Source: Hydractinia symbiolongicarpus
Taxonomy: Eukaryota > Cnidaria > Hydrozoa > Anthoathecata > Hydractiniidae
NCBI RefSeq assembly: GCF_029227915.1
Contig: NC_079877.1
Location: forward strand, 18,400,851 to 18,464,850
Reading direction: 5' to 3'
DNA length: 64,000 bases
Below are positions 10,999 through 22,244 of the stretch, piece after piece. How positions within the stretch are numbered: the first letter of the stretch is position 1; every line of letters begins with the position of its first letter. The notes below the pieces were generated by a model, which was not told the DNA's origin, searched no databases, and saw nothing but the letters and a program-made list of their open reading frames with translations. A program made the position numbers and the translations under genes.

Positions 10999-11115
10999 AT
11001 TTTATTTAGTTAAGATTTACGTTATGTTAAGCAAGCACGTCTCTTTTCTTCTCTCTGCCAACCCACGCAGAATAACATTTATAAGCAACATAAGCCGGGG
11101 GATTTAACCGTGGTC

Positions 11116-11143
11116 ATTTTAATACCCTCACGGGTATTAAAAT
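11116..11143 (-). terminator. 3' hairpin after the packaging ATPase, left copy
   Basis: Perfect 12 bp stem (11,116-11,127 with 11,132-11,143) and a 4-nt loop, about 80 nt beyond the ATPase stop. It is identical in position to 30,423-30,450. Candidate transcript 3' end. Confidence 0.65.
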
Positions 11144-11222
11144 TGTGTTTGGTTTGGTGTGCATTTCCTGTTATCCTTCACATTAACTCGTTTTTGCCCC
11201 TAGAGACAAGCACGAGCTGTGC

Positions 11223-11766
11223 TCACCCCAAAATTTTCCAATTCCTGGGATGTTCCAATCTTACAAAGAGGCATGCATGTTTAGAATTTTTCAGCTCGGC
11301 CTTAATATGATTCAAGTCAGGTATCAGGTTCGTCTCTTCATCGATCGTCCTTATGTCACTTGGGTTAAGAGCCATAAATGGATTGGGTTAAGAGCCATAA
11401 ACTATGCTTTCTGTGCCTACCACTGATATCTAATTCAAGCAAGGGCTGCCTTTTTTTACCGAGATCCTCGTTAGCGATGACGTCATCAATAACAAACAAC
11501 GTGTTCTCGCACGCCAGCAACAACGACAATTTCTGAATCCATTCGAAAAGTTGGTCTCCGGGGTCTATCAGGAACACGTAATCATCCCTCCATAATGAGG
11601 CTCTCCCCAAGTAAGTACCGTTCCACCGCAATGGCGGACATAGAATTATGATATTGTTGAAGTGTCCCCCGTACTTATTCTCGAGGAGGTCCAGGACGCG
11701 TTGTGTTTTACCACAAGACGTCGAACCTGTAAGGATCGACGTATGTGGATCTCTTACGACATACAT
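11223..11766 (-). pseudogene. A32-like packaging ATPase, left copy
   Basis: Starts MYVVRDPHTSILTG. Walker A is TGSTSCGKT (residues about 14-22), Walker B is NTLFVIDDVIA, and a SLWLLTQS sensor follows: the arrangement of FtsK/HerA-type genome-packaging ATPases of PLVs and nucleocytoplasmic viruses. The frame ends at 11,365 after a private deletion of about 70 bp relative to the right arm. A 19-nt direct repeat (11,360-11,378 and 11,383-11,401) scars the site. The C-terminal region persists down to 11,223 in another frame. The right copy keeps this region but lacks the Walker A-B interval. Confidence 0.8.
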
Positions 11767-11943
11767 TTACTAATAGTTGCTCCACTTTCGATCATGTATC
11801 CTCGGGTACAGGGCTGCACAGCCTGAGCATATTGAAACACCTCTATGCCTGTTTTCCAGGGAACCCCGGCAGGCAGGGCAGGGCTTGGTATTCCGGGTCT
11901 GATATTCGAGGGGTGGTGGAGTATATATTAATTTACCCTGCAG

Positions 11944-12180
11944 TCACCGCAATGCGTTGCGATATCTCTCAATGAGACTTGTCTTCTCGGGGCTCTCTCC
12001 GATAAGATCGATGTATCGGGGTATAATGCCGTATATGAGTAGATCATACAGGGTGAGGTAGTTTTCATCCTGTTGAGCACCCTTAATGTCCCTATCAATA
12101 GCAAGAGGATCCATTTCAACATCCTCATTATGTCTATTTGCTACAGCCCGCCTCTCCCTGGATTTAGCTAGGCAGGCCAT
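11944..12180 (-). CDS. PLV small protein of 78 residues, left copy
   Basis: Intact ORF starting MACLAKSRERRAVANRH, with a helical LTLYDLLIYGIIPRYIDLIGE segment. The right copy (29,523-29,759) is also intact, differing at about two residues. It lies between the ATPase and the next membrane protein, all on one strand. Survival of both copies when neighbours are broken may simply reflect small size. No family recognised. Confidence 0.5.
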   Translation of the reverse strand: MACLAKSRERRAVANRHNEDVEMDPLAIDRDIKGAQQDENYLTLYDLLIYGIIPRYIDLIGESPEKTSLIERYRNALR

Positions 12181-12247
12181 GCAACTTTTCCATTAAGTAT
12201 TGCGCCCCCGGGCACTTGACTCCTTTCATAACTCGTGTTTGTCCGCT

Positions 12248-12502
12248 CTATTTTTGTTTGGGCACGATGCTTGCGGGTAGCCATCCTTTGGATACGGCCA
12301 TTTCACGACTTGCTCTGCCTGCGGCGAAGTACGAAACCATTTTGAGGACGTCTTCAGTGTCCATTTTTGCAGAGGGCCTTGTTATAATCAAAAAATTTTT
12401 GCCCGCCATGGCATAGGCAAAAGTGAAACCTAGGTCTACAATTGTCTCATAGAGCATATCTAAAATTTCCTTTTCTTTTGGGGTAACGTTGCTTGCACTC
12501 AT
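12248..12502 (-). CDS. PLV small protein of 84 residues, left copy
   Basis: Intact in both arms (right 29,201-29,455). Sequence MSASNVTPKEKEILDM... with a moderately hydrophobic stretch (LGFTFAYAMAGKNFLIITR) and a Lys-rich end. Four bases separate it from the next ORF of the block (12,507). Function unknown. Confidence 0.5.
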   Translation of the reverse strand: MSASNVTPKEKEILDMLYETIVDLGFTFAYAMAGKNFLIITRPSAKMDTEDVLKMVSYFAAGRASREMAVSKGWLPASIVPKQK

Positions 12503-12506
12503 TTGT

Positions 12507-12863
12507 TTACTGCATTTTAAAAAAATCGATATTTGGTTGGGTTTTGTCCTGTTTCCCCTGTTGGGGCTCTGGTGCGGTGTTTTGGGGTTTGTTTTTACCC
12601 TTGCTAAACATATACCAGGCCCCGAAGCCTATGGGAAGCACGGCTATCGCTCCTACACTCCTGTAGACACCGTCCATGGAGTTGCTGGAACCTGCGATAG
12701 GTTCCTTATCATCCTGTGAAGGTTCTTTACCCACGTTTTTGTTTAAGTCGGCCTTCTTCCTATTCCATTCAGCAAGTCTCTTGCCGGCTGCTACACGACC
12801 CTCGTTCTTCAGCGGTTTTATTATAACCCTCTCATCTTATTGTTTCTGAACCTCTTCACTCAT
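12507..12863 (-). pseudogene. PLV single-pass membrane protein, left copy
   Basis: ATG at 12,863, followed after eight codons by TAA (12,839-12,837), then an open frame with GRVAAGKRLAEWNRKNK, a membrane segment (VGAIAVLPIGFGAWYMF) and a Pro/Gln-rich tail. The right copy has the same TAA at 28,861-28,863. The VAAGKRLAEWNRKN motif recurs in cnidarian PLVs as I recall. The short 75-residue ORF starting at 12,734 is the tail of this gene. Confidence 0.6.
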
Positions 12864-12868
12864 TTATC

Positions 12869-13459
12869 TTATAGTGCCGTCTCCGTCGTCTCCGCCTTCT
12901 TCACCTCCGCCCCATCCTTCTTTTCGGTACTGGTATGTCGGGCCGTATGCCCAGCAATAAGAATAGGTGCCAGAAACTTTCCGAAGGTATAATATACCAG
13001 TTTTTCCAAGTCCGCGAAGGAGTCTTTAATAATAGGGTCATTATTGATATCATTTTTCAGGACCTCAACGCAATCCAAATTTACAAAATTGTTAACCAAG
13101 TTGGCATATAGGGAGACAGCATGGGTAGCCTGCACCCTTGACGTCTTCTCCCCTTTCTCTTGACGCTCACGTTGTACGTACTCGGCATGTACCTTTTCTA
13201 CCACCTCATCAGGGGCCTTGTCAATGAACCCTTCTGTACATTTCCTGGGTAGAAGATGTCCTTTGCCTTTACGCAGGGCTTCTTTCAAAGCTTGGCGTTG
13301 ATCCGCGGGCTTTTTGATATTTTCAAAAGATTCCGCAGAGGCTGTCTCGAATACCTGTGCGATATCAGACATCTTCTTTATTATACGTCTATATTGGAAG
13401 AAGCAAAATGCGATCAGAGAATACGGTAGAATTACAACGATATACAAACACACTTCCAT
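12869..13459 (-). CDS. PLV membrane-anchored protein, left copy
   Basis: Start chosen at MEVCLYIVVILPYSLIAFCF (13,459), an N-terminal membrane anchor. The upstream extension to 13,558 is only the polymerase 3' end read in another frame. A soluble domain follows with LPRKCTEGFIDKAPDEVVEKVH, and a conserved C-terminal block NDPIIKDSFADLEKLVYYTFGKFLAP. The tail is Lys/Glu-rich. The gene follows the polymerase stop (13,470) by 10 nt. Homologues in the window: 28,241-28,831 (same subtype) and 27,718-28,079 (diverged subtype). Confidence 0.65.
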   Translation of the reverse strand: MEVCLYIVVILPYSLIAFCFFQYRRIIKKMSDIAQVFETASAESFENIKKPADQRQALKEALRKGKGHLLPRKCTEGFIDKAPDEVVEKVHAEYVQRERQEKGEKTSRVQATHAVSLYANLVNNFVNLDCVEVLKNDINNDPIIKDSFADLEKLVYYTFGKFLAPILIAGHTARHTSTEKKDGAEVKKAETTETAL

Positions 13460-13469
13460 TTTTATTCCC

Positions 13470-15605
13470 TTAAACCACATGGGGAGAGGTATGTACACCA
13501 TCGTCATGTACAATTCTTTTGTCGTGGAAGGCCGAGAGCTCGATCTTGTTTTGTTCATACGTGATCATACCCTGCTCATGTACCCGAAAACCCACGTTTT
13601 TGGCCATATCTAAACCACCCTTTAGCGCACTTAGATATCTACCCCAGGTCACAGCATTTTGTCTCTTTGACATGTCCTTACATAAAAATTTAGTACCCTC
13701 CTTACCCTCAACAAAGTAGCACTTGGCTGTCTGGGCAATCATCCGAAACCCAATAAATTCTGCCTTAAATAACCCTCCTGTTCGACTCGAGTTTTGTACG
13801 TCTATGTCTTACTCGTCAAGCAGTTCGGGACGAACGACATCCCGTAACTTTTCTCCAGAAATGGCAAAATATGCACTGTCGGTATCCATGTAAATATACT
13901 CAAAGTCTCAACGATCCGCGTACTTGTCAAGAAAATCATAGTAAAATTCAAGCATGCGCAACTTCGCGAGTCAATATACCGCAATGCCGCACTGGTAGGC
14001 TCTATCGATAGTACATTTGTGCTTGCCCCTTCTTACCTCATACGCATTCCCAACTTCTTCAAGGTCCTCACGGTACGGGCTCCGCAGGGCGGCATGAACC
14101 TCCTTTTCATCCCTTGTAAATGTAGTATCTGCATGCCTTACCAAATATTCCATCATCTTCCCGTAGAACGAGTTGCCTTTTAACTTTGCCGTATCGTCCG
14201 CAATACGTTTGTCGGAGTCTTTATCAGCCTGTCGTCGTGCATCGGCAATTTCCTCAGGAAACCAAGCAAAGGGCTTACCTCTAGCGTACTTGAGGAACTG
14301 GTGAAAGGAAGTAACCTTTAGCCCATGGTTAAGGTACCATTTTAGCACAGGGGTATACAGTAGGATTTTTTCAGCTCTCATCAAACCCAAAAGCTTACGT
14401 GTATCCGGAAAACGCTTGCGGCCCGTAGTTTTTAAGTATTCATGCATGTGCCCCGGAGTTTGATCATCGGGTAATTCCTTGACGACAAACAGGGGAGCAA
14501 TTTCGCTGAATTTGTCACGCAGATACTCGGGTACCTCGATATCGACCTGTGCAAAGCCAAAGAGCGATCCATCCATCACACCCCGCGCCAGTAACTCTAA
14601 GTCATGTGCCAATTTCGGTGTGGCTACCTTGACCTACTGTTCCTTCCCACAAGGAAAGTCCTGCATAAGGGTACTTGGTTACAGCATGTTTGCATCACCA
14701 CCCACCGTCACCGTCCGCAAAAGGTCGTAGGCCTGATTTTTTGTACATTTTTCACATGTTTTTCGTACCTCCTTGCAGGCCTTACAAGTATTGCTATAGC
14801 AAGAGTCCTTACACCTATGCCTGCACGGGCCTCCCGGAGCGTATAGCTCTAGCTTTGGGTTCAGCCGTAGAGACATGTTTAATACGTAGCGCATCGACAC
14901 GCCCAGAATACTGACTGCGTCCTTCAAAATATCGATTTCATCATCGTAATACTGGAACCTCGTCTTGTTCACGGCTTTAATGAACGGTTACACATCGGCT
15001 AAGTTGTACTCACGCAACCAGTCCATCATGGTGACACCGCATCGCCTGTAAAAGTCGGAGCGGAATGTCTCGTACTCCTCGCCGGATAGTGCGTTTCTCC
15101 CACCTAGACGGCCATAAAATTCCTCGTGAGCCACAGGCCCAACATGGTTCAGCTTCTCGTGGCTCGTCAACCATTCATACGGAGGCAATCCCAAAAGAGG
15201 CTAACGACAATTTTGCCCTCATATGCTCCGGGGGTCTTGGTGGTTCTAGTGGGGGGGGGGGGGGGGGGGGGGGTAAATAAGCCTTATTCCAGAACTCGTG
15301 ATCCTTCAGATCGGGGCGCTTCATTTCGCACTCTTCTAAGAACGCTTCGATTTCCGCTTTACTTGACAATGACCCAGAGCTCCTAGTTTTGTGGTAATCA
15401 GACACATCGCCCCCACCTTTGTAAATATGACAGCTAAAGCTGTACACAACCTTAATGCGCATGTCCATGTGTGGTGTAATTTTTTAGATAATCGCGTCCT
15501 TTAGAGGTTGATTTAGATGCTTGTTGAAACGCCATGCCTTGATCCTATTTCCATCCTCCAACATCTTCGCATCAACACCAACATCTTCAAATTCGCTCGA
15601 CATCC
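13470..15605 (-). pseudogene. Protein-primed-type DNA polymerase B, left copy (PLV-A)
   Basis: Fragments in several frames: 15,605-15,484, 15,468-15,175, 15,194-14,988, 14,972-14,679, 14,612-13,971, about 13,980-13,800 and 13,742-13,470. Palm motifs are visible: remains of the DANML motif A, KLKGNSFYGKM (motif B) and MDTDSAYFA (motif C, about 13,875). Compared with the second polymerase in the window it lacks about 35 codons just before motif A and has a 23-base G tract coding a proline run. The N-terminus, including the expected exonuclease domain, is missing or cut at about 15,605 by a retrotransposon. Not functional as read. Confidence 0.82.
15251..15273. repeat. G23 homopolymer inside polymerase B
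   Basis: Run of 23 G on the plus strand (poly-proline on the coding strand). The other polymerase copy has no such run near 23,43x. It may have expanded after integration or be a sequencing or assembly weak point. Confidence 0.9.
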
Positions 15606-18600
15606 CGAGTTCCGTTATGTTGCAAACCGCTAAAGGTAAAGTTGTTAATACTACTGATCCTTCAAAAATTGAGAACACGAGAATTTTGTTCGATAACTGT
15701 TCCCAATTAAGTTACATATCGCCAGAGTTATGTGAAAAATTGCAATTAAAGGTTGTTGGTAAGCGTGAGATTTGCATCCGTATTTTTGGTAAACATTCGT
15801 TCAAAGAAACTTTAGATAGGGTGCAGTTTTCAGTGATCGGTTTAGATGGAGAAAAAATCAACGTTGATTGTTATGTGAGAAATATTTGTCATCCTTTAAC
15901 AGGACAGAATTTTAACGATTGTGTGAAGTATAAACACTTGAAAGACTTACGTTTAGCTGACAGTAACTGCAATAATAGAGATTTGAAGGTGGATGTCTTG
16001 TTGGGTGCTGATAATAATTGAAAATTTTTTATGGTGGTATAGTTCGGGGTGAGGATGGGCCAGTTGCTTTAAATTCAAAGGTTGGATATTTTGTAAGTGG
16101 GCGCATAGGGTCAGGTGAAGGTAGTAGAAGTGCCGTCTTGGTAGCAAATGTATTGAAGATTGGTGCTGAGTTTGTCCAAGATAAGTTGGATAATCAGTTG
16201 GGAAAGTTTTGGTCCTTCGAAAACGCTGGTATCGAGAATCAACCAGCTGCTGAAAATTTTTGTGAAAATGTTAAATTCAGCGCGCAGACTAAACGTTATG
16301 AGGTGCGGCTGCCTTTTAAGGATGATCACGATGTGCTCCCTTATAAATATTGTGTTTCTTTAAAGAGACTTGGATCATTGAGGCATGAATTGAAAAATAA
16401 TCCCAAATTATTGCGTAATTATAACAGTATCCTCAAAGAACAGCTTGAAGAAGGTGTCATTGAAAGAGTTACCAACAACGATTGTGTCAAAAGACAAGTT
16501 CACTATTTACCACACCGACCCGTCATTCGTGAGGATAAACCAAGCACCAAAGTACGCATGGTATTCGATGCAAGCTCACAATCGGTGGGACTGTCTTCAT
16601 TAAAAGATGTTTGTATGCTGGACCATCTTTAACCGAGCCTTTTTATAACGTTTTATTGCGCTTTCGATCTCACAAAGTAGCCTTCATTACTGATATCGAG
16701 AAGGCATTTTTAGAAATTAGTTTACATTCAACCGATCGTGATTTTGTTCGCTTTATTTGGTTTAAAGATTTACCTAATTTATCAGAACAAAACATTGAAA
16801 CTGCAGAAATTGGTATTTATAGATTGAGTAGAGTATTGTATGGCGTAAGTCCGTCGTCATTCCTCCTTAGTGCCACTCTTATTAAGCATGCTGAATCATT
16901 TAATCATGTTGATCCTTTGTTTGTACAGAAGTTATTGAGTTCACTTCACGTTGATGATCTAACTTCCGGTGGCGTTACTGTTAATGCAGCACATGATTTT
17001 TACCAGAAATGTAAACAACATCTCGTTGAAGCAAATTTCAATCTGCATAAATTCTATTCGAATTCCGAAGAGTTGGAACAATTAGTTACCAAACCCCATG
17101 CTGCTCATACCGGACATGTTACCAAAGTTCTTGGTGTTTTGTGGGATAAAAAGAAAGATTCGCTCTTATTCACATTCGACGACATTTTATCGTTAGCGAA
17201 GGACATACCGACAAAACGACAATTGATTAAATTTACCGCTTCCATTTATGACCCTCTTGTTCTTATTAACCCTATTGTTGTGCGATTAAAAACATTGTTT
17301 CAAAAAAACTATGTAGGTAAAATTGGTTGGGACATCGACTTGAGTGGACAGGTTTTGAACGAGTGGCTAGTTACGTACAATGATTTTAAAAGTGTTTGAC
17401 ATTTGAATGTACCACGATGTTACGATGGCGGGAATATTGTTGATGCACAATTGCATGGTTTTTCTGATGCTTCTTTGAAAGGTTACGGTGCGTGTGTTTA
17501 TTTGAGGTTCGAACATGCTGATAGTAGTTTTTCTACGAACCGGTCACGATACCTCGATTGGAGGTGTATGGTGCAGTGATGTTAGCGAAGCTGGTGAAGT
17601 ATGTTCGTGATGAGTTGAGTTTGGTTTATGATATTTCTGTGACATGGTGTTGCATTGATTCGTCTATTGTTCTATATTGGATTAAAAATGTTAATAAGAA
17701 GTATGAGGTGGTTGTCGAACGGCGAGTTGGTATCATTCGTGATTTAGTTTCACTGGACAGTTGGTTTCATGTGGAGTCAAAGGCAAATCCTGCGGATATT
17801 TTGTCGACATGTTGTTTGGTATCTGAGTTCGTGAACAATAACTTATGGTTTTCAGGACCTTGCGCGACATTAACATCTCAGCTTCGAGTTTTAATTTCAG
17901 TAATTTCAAGGTTGATGATGCGACTTGTTTAATTGTTGGTAACGACGAATCAGCGGAGAGCACCGAAGAAGAAATTGATTTAAAATTTATGAACATTGCA
18001 CGATATTCTAATTACACATTACACATTACGAATTACCGCATTGGTTTTACGATTTGTTGGAAACCTCAGAAAAAAGCGTCGTAAGGAAGAATTGGTTTTA
18101 CATATATTTGTTACAAAGGACGAGCAATTGCATGTAGAAAAACTGTGGATTAAATATGCGCAAAAAGATATAATTCAACTTCCGAGTTACAAACAGTTAC
18201 AAAAAGATTTACGATTTCAAAATATTCGTTGTAAGGGACGCTTAGAAAACGCTCCTTTAGACTTTGATACTAAGTTTCCGATATTTTTACAATCCTTTAA
18301 CAAAGCTAGTAACTTTGCATTATCATGTTAAAGTTTTGCATAATGGTTTGAAAGAAACACGTAATGCCATCAGATCGAAATTTGGATTCCAAAAGCACCA
18401 AATTACATAAAGCAGTTAATCCGACAGTGCTATTTATGTCGTTATTATGAAGGGAAATCCTGTTTCGTATCCTGTTTCACCAGCATTACCGAAATCACGA
18501 CTATCCAATCATCATCCGTTTAAACATACTGGTCTCGACTATGCCGGACCTTTACATGTTCAAAATGTTTATCATGGTGGAAGTATGTATAAAGCTTGGG

Positions 18601-19455
18601 TGTTCTTATTTACTTGTACCAGTACCAGAGCTTTACATTTGGATTTAGTTTCTGATGCTTCGTCTTCGGGTTGTATTCGTAGTTTTCGCCGATTCTTCAT
18701 TGAACGAGGTATTACCTCTGAAATTATTTCTGACAATGGTAGTCAATTCATTGCCGAAGATACGCAACGATTTTCGTCAAATCGAGGAATTAAATGGCAT
18801 TTTAATTTAGAAGCTCCTTGGTGGGGAGGGATGTTTGAAAGACTTATCCGTTAAACGTTGCTTAAAGAAGATTTTACACAATACCAGATTATCGTATGAT
18901 GAACTACTGACTGTTCTAGCTGAAATTCAAGCAGTTATTATTAACAGACCGCTGACATTTTTGTGTGAAAACATAGGTGAGCAACCATTAACACCTAACC
19001 ATTTACTATTTGGGAGAAAAATTAATTTGGAAGCCTTGCATATTGATAGCAATGAAAATGAAAAAGATTTATGTCAACGTTAAGATCATTTGCAACGTAT
19101 CATAAACCACTATTGGAATCGATGGAAATGCGAATATTTGACAGAGTTACGCGAATATCACAGAGTTGGCAAATCACGTGGTGAAACTTCTATTCGAATC
19201 AACGATGTTATTTTAATTGAGGAAGCCAAGCAACCGAGACAAAATTGGAAAATGGGAGTCGTTGAAGAGTTCGTACCATCACGTGACGGTGAGAAACGGG
19301 GAGCTGTCGTTAGATATGTTCTCAATGGAAACACACATACAATAGGACCGATAAACAAACTTTATCCTGTTGAATTCGCGAAAAACGAAGCTGAAAAGAA
19401 AGAAGAAGTAAATATTACATTCATTGACGAAAATGATATCATAACGGACATGTAA
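15605..19455 (+). pseudogene. BEL/Pao pol polyprotein remnant
   Basis: Protease about 15,610-16,021 (MLQTAKGKVVN, then LFDNCSQLSYI where D-S/T-G is usual). RT about 16,060-17,399 (VRMVFDASSQ, AFLEISLH, HVDDLTSGG at the catalytic aspartates). RNase H remnant about 17,430-17,850. Integrase about 18,300-19,455, with TGLDYAGPLHV, IISDNGSQF and PWWGGMFERL giving a D-D-E set. At least five stops or frameshifts (16,021, 16,630, 17,399, 18,85x, 19,083) break the gene. Confidence 0.82.
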
Positions 19456-19555
19456 ATAAGAAACATTGAAGACATTATGTTATACATTTGTTGACACTTT
19501 TATAGTTTATCACGTATTTGTTATATATAGGATATTTAGGCAGCTAGGGGGAGGA

Positions 19556-19712
19556 TGTGGTTACCATATTTGTTTATGTCTTCCCCAGCCCTCTAGCTGC
19601 TCTTATTATGCATTTATATTCTCGCACATGTTAGTTTAGATTTCGTTCTTTAAAAATATAGTCACGTTTTAAAATAAAGTTTTATTTGTATCCGAATTTA
19701 TCTGGAAATTCA
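19556..19712 (+). repeat. BEL/Pao 3' LTR (approximate)
   Basis: Starts TGTGG directly after the purine tract AGGGGGAGGA. The end is placed at a CA before sequence matching the dispersed repeat resumes near 19,722. There is no 5' LTR to confirm the length. Confidence 0.5.
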
Positions 19713-19721
19713 GGACATGCG

Positions 19722-21070
19722 AAGGAAGTCCTGGTACATTTAAAGCCATTTGAGCTACAAAAGTTGTGCAAGCACAGCAATCACTCAACTAGACAACCGA
19801 CTACGATATCAATCCTATTCTCATGCTGAACGCTAAGTAGAAAGGATAGATTCACACTTTTATAGTATCTGACATGACTCGGTGGGGTTTGAAACCAAGA
19901 CCTTCCGCACTGAAAGCGCACGCTCAACCACAAGGCTAGCTAGTTAAGTTTTTAGTATTTTTTTAGATACATGCGGTCTTTCTAATTCCATTTTTGTCTT
20001 GCGGGCGACTTATTGCTGATGTGAACCTTTATAAACCTAAGTTAAGACTTTATCACGCCGGCATTATAGTGGCATGGTGTAGCTATATATTATACTAGTA
20101 TTGAGTCATCAACGTAACCATGTGTCAGTCAGATACAGATCAGATATATACGTTTTGACCTATATAATAACTGGCTCCTTTTGTCTGTTATTGACGTAAC
20201 GTCCATATGCACCTAAGTAAAATCGTATTGTCTAAAAAGTTTTACAATTGTTAGGTCAAAATTTATAATTGTCTTATCGCCCTGCTTTAAATGCCTAAAT
20301 TCGGAAAGTATGGCTATTACAGAATCACTTTTTATGTTAGCTAATCCCATCAGACCAGCCTAAAAGCATCTCCTAACAAGTTTTAACTCAATATCTTTCT
20401 TTTTCATCCTTCTTTTTTATCATATTACAGTTTCGGTTTTCACGAAACGGTTCCTGGAAACTCATTTACAACTAAATTGCCACTATGGTCAAACCAATTG
20501 ACTTTTTTCAATAAATTTATGTTTGTTGCTTTACTAAGAGATTAAAGTCATAAAACATAGGATGTAGCATTTCATGCAGTCAGAGAAAATTGTTATTTAA
20601 TCTGTAAAATCGATTGTTATTTAATCCGTAACCGATTTAATTAAGCGTATAACTATTTAGTTAATTAAATGGTATGAACTTCTTAATCTAGTTTTTTAAT
20701 CTTTTTCAACCAAATCAACAGCATATGATTTCATTTTTTTGTTTATGTGTTCTGCACCGAAAGAATATTAGCTAGAGTGTAAAAGAAGGTCTGTTCGGGA
20801 GAAATAGGATTAGTTATGTATACCTATATATACCTTGTGTTGTATTTAAGCTAGCTAGATAGCTGCTAAACATGTCTTCAAGGAAACCTTCATTGTGTTT
20901 TTTACAACACCCTGTGCACATATCAATTTTTTACGCATAAATTAATTTATCTTCATAATTAACGGAAACTTGAGAAACCAATCAGATCTCAGAACTGACC
21001 AGTGTAGCCCAGGGTCATTTCTTCTCGCCGTCCGAGATCGTCAAAAAGAGAAAAATGGGCCTGGGGACGA
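19722..21070 (-). repeat. Dispersed 1.3 kb repeat, copy 1
   Basis: Reverse complement matches 52,380-53,985 with an internal length difference of about 250 bp. Includes a tRNA-like SINE head and, at its right end, the last codons of a non-LTR ORF (GRREEMTLGYTGQF). It may be the 3' portion of that retroelement family. Confidence 0.8.
19850..19945 (-). repeat. tRNA-derived SINE head, copy 1
   Basis: On the minus strand, TAGCCTTGTGGTTGAGCGTG resembles an A box and GGTTTCAAACCCC a B box, at tRNA-like spacing. The same unit is at 53,766-53,880. Confidence 0.6.
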
Positions 21071-22234
21071 GGTTGATTTGTGAGGGCAGATCTGGTGCTA
21101 TAGGAATGAAAACTGGAGATGGGTTGTGCAAAATCCTTAAATACAATAGGAAGCTTGTTACTGAAAAGGTCATGTATAAGCAAGCAGTTTAGAGTAATTA
21201 AAGAGTCAGATACTTTTAAGATGTTTGATTTTTTGTACAGTGGATTGGATGATTCACGTTGATTTTTAAAATATGTTATTCTTAGGGCTTTATTTTGGGG
21301 AACATATATTTTTTGTTTGAGCATGATGTTACTCTGTGCCCAAACTTGAAGTCCGTAAGTTAGATGCGATTGGAAGATTGCATAATAGATATTTATGAGA
21401 ATTTCTTGCGAGACAAAGTACCTCATTTTTGCTAACATACCGACGGCAGGACTAAGCTTTGAAGTGAGTGTATTCATATGTTACTCATACTGTAAATGCT
21501 CATCTAGGATGACACCTAAGTATTTTGTATAACTACTTGGAAGAATTTTCTGTCCACTTATTTTAAAATTGAGGTGTTTACTGATGGTTCTCTTGGGTGA
21601 TTTAAATATAATGAGCTCAGTTTTATTAGCATTAAGAGAAATTTTATTAGATTTTAACCAGTTGCACAGCAAATTTAAATCCTGGTTGGTACGAGCATTG
21701 AGTTTCTTCAAGGATTTGTTTACTTGAAGAAGACTTGTGTCATCTGCAAAATAAAAACATCTGAGTGGAAAATTAAAGAGTGTAGACCGTTTATATAAAT
21801 TAGGGGACTTGTGGAACACCGTGTTTGATTAAGCATTTATCGGAGGAGGTGCCCAAAATTTCAACATGTTGGGTTATACCTGTTAGATAAGATTTAATCC
21901 AATTATGTGCAATTCCTCTGATACCATAGTAAGAATGTTTATCAAGAAGTATTTTGTGTTCCACGGTGTCAAAAGCTTCCTGAAAATCAACAAAAACTCC
22001 AACAGCAAATTCACCTTTGTCAATAGCATTTCTGATTTTTTCAGTTATTTGAATGAGGGCATGATTGGTGCTGTGGTTGTTCCTAAATCCAAACCGGTTT
22101 TTATATAAGAGAAAATTATGTGTTAAAAATTTATAGAGACGATCATAATATAATTTTTCAAAGATTTTGCCAATATCTCTTATAATAATACAGAGACTGT
22201 GTCTGTTTGTAACAGGCAAAGTGGATATCGTCAT
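20989..22234 (-). pseudogene. Non-LTR retrotransposon reverse transcriptase, truncated
   Basis: Three pieces: 22,234-21,800 (DIGKIFEKLYYDRLYKFL, FVDFQEAFDTVEH, HGVPQ), 21,819-21,481 (FYFADDTSLL catalytic block, LNANKTELIIF) and 21,477-20,989 (C-terminal HLTYGLQVW region). A deletion removes the usual GxxLGP block after HGVPQ, and a stop lies at 21,481. Probably a CR1/L2-like clade. 5' truncated at about 22,235; the endonuclease half of a similar element is at 55,629-56,920. Confidence 0.85.
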
Positions 22235-22244
22235 TTTCCTTTGA

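Larger units (their letters stand above)
4374..13620. repeat. Left arm of a 9.3 kb inverted duplication
   Basis: The reverse complement of this segment aligns with 28,080-37,551. The outer match ends at 4,374/37,551 in an AT-rich run; the inner match ends at 13,620/28,080. Coordinates sum to 41,700 at the inner end and 41,925 at the outer end, so the arms differ by 225 bp of net indels. By eye, identity is in the high nineties per cent over most genes. The largest differences are private deletions in the ATPase gene and extra zinc-array DNA in the right arm. Confidence 0.95.
4374..15605 (-). mobile_element. Truncated Polinton-like virus element, left copy (PLV-A)
   Basis: A block of virus-type genes with the same content as 28,080-37,551 in mirror image. 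From left to right it holds two membrane-protein genes, a proline-repeat/coiled-coil gene, the major capsid protein, an HNH/zinc-array gene, small genes, a BRO-N gene, a packaging ATPase, a run of small membrane proteins and DNA polymerase B. It looks higher in GC than its flanks. The outer end stops abruptly at 4,374 inside host DNA; the genes present outside the other arm (37,514-38,602) are missing here. The inner end stops inside the polymerase N-terminus, where a BEL/Pao retrotransposon begins. No integrase or adenain-like protease gene was found. Alternative names would be Polinton/Maverick-like or adintovirus-like; I prefer PLV because of the missing integrase. Confidence 0.85.
15605..19712 (+). 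mobile_element. 5'-truncated BEL/Pao LTR retrotransposon
   Basis: Contains protease, reverse transcriptase, RNase H and integrase regions in BEL/Pao order, then a polypurine tract (19,546-19,555) and a 3' LTR beginning TGTGG. The 5' LTR and gag are absent. The sequence begins within the protease exactly where the PLV polymerase ends, so the junction is a deletion or recombination point rather than a clean insertion. Confidence 0.82.
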
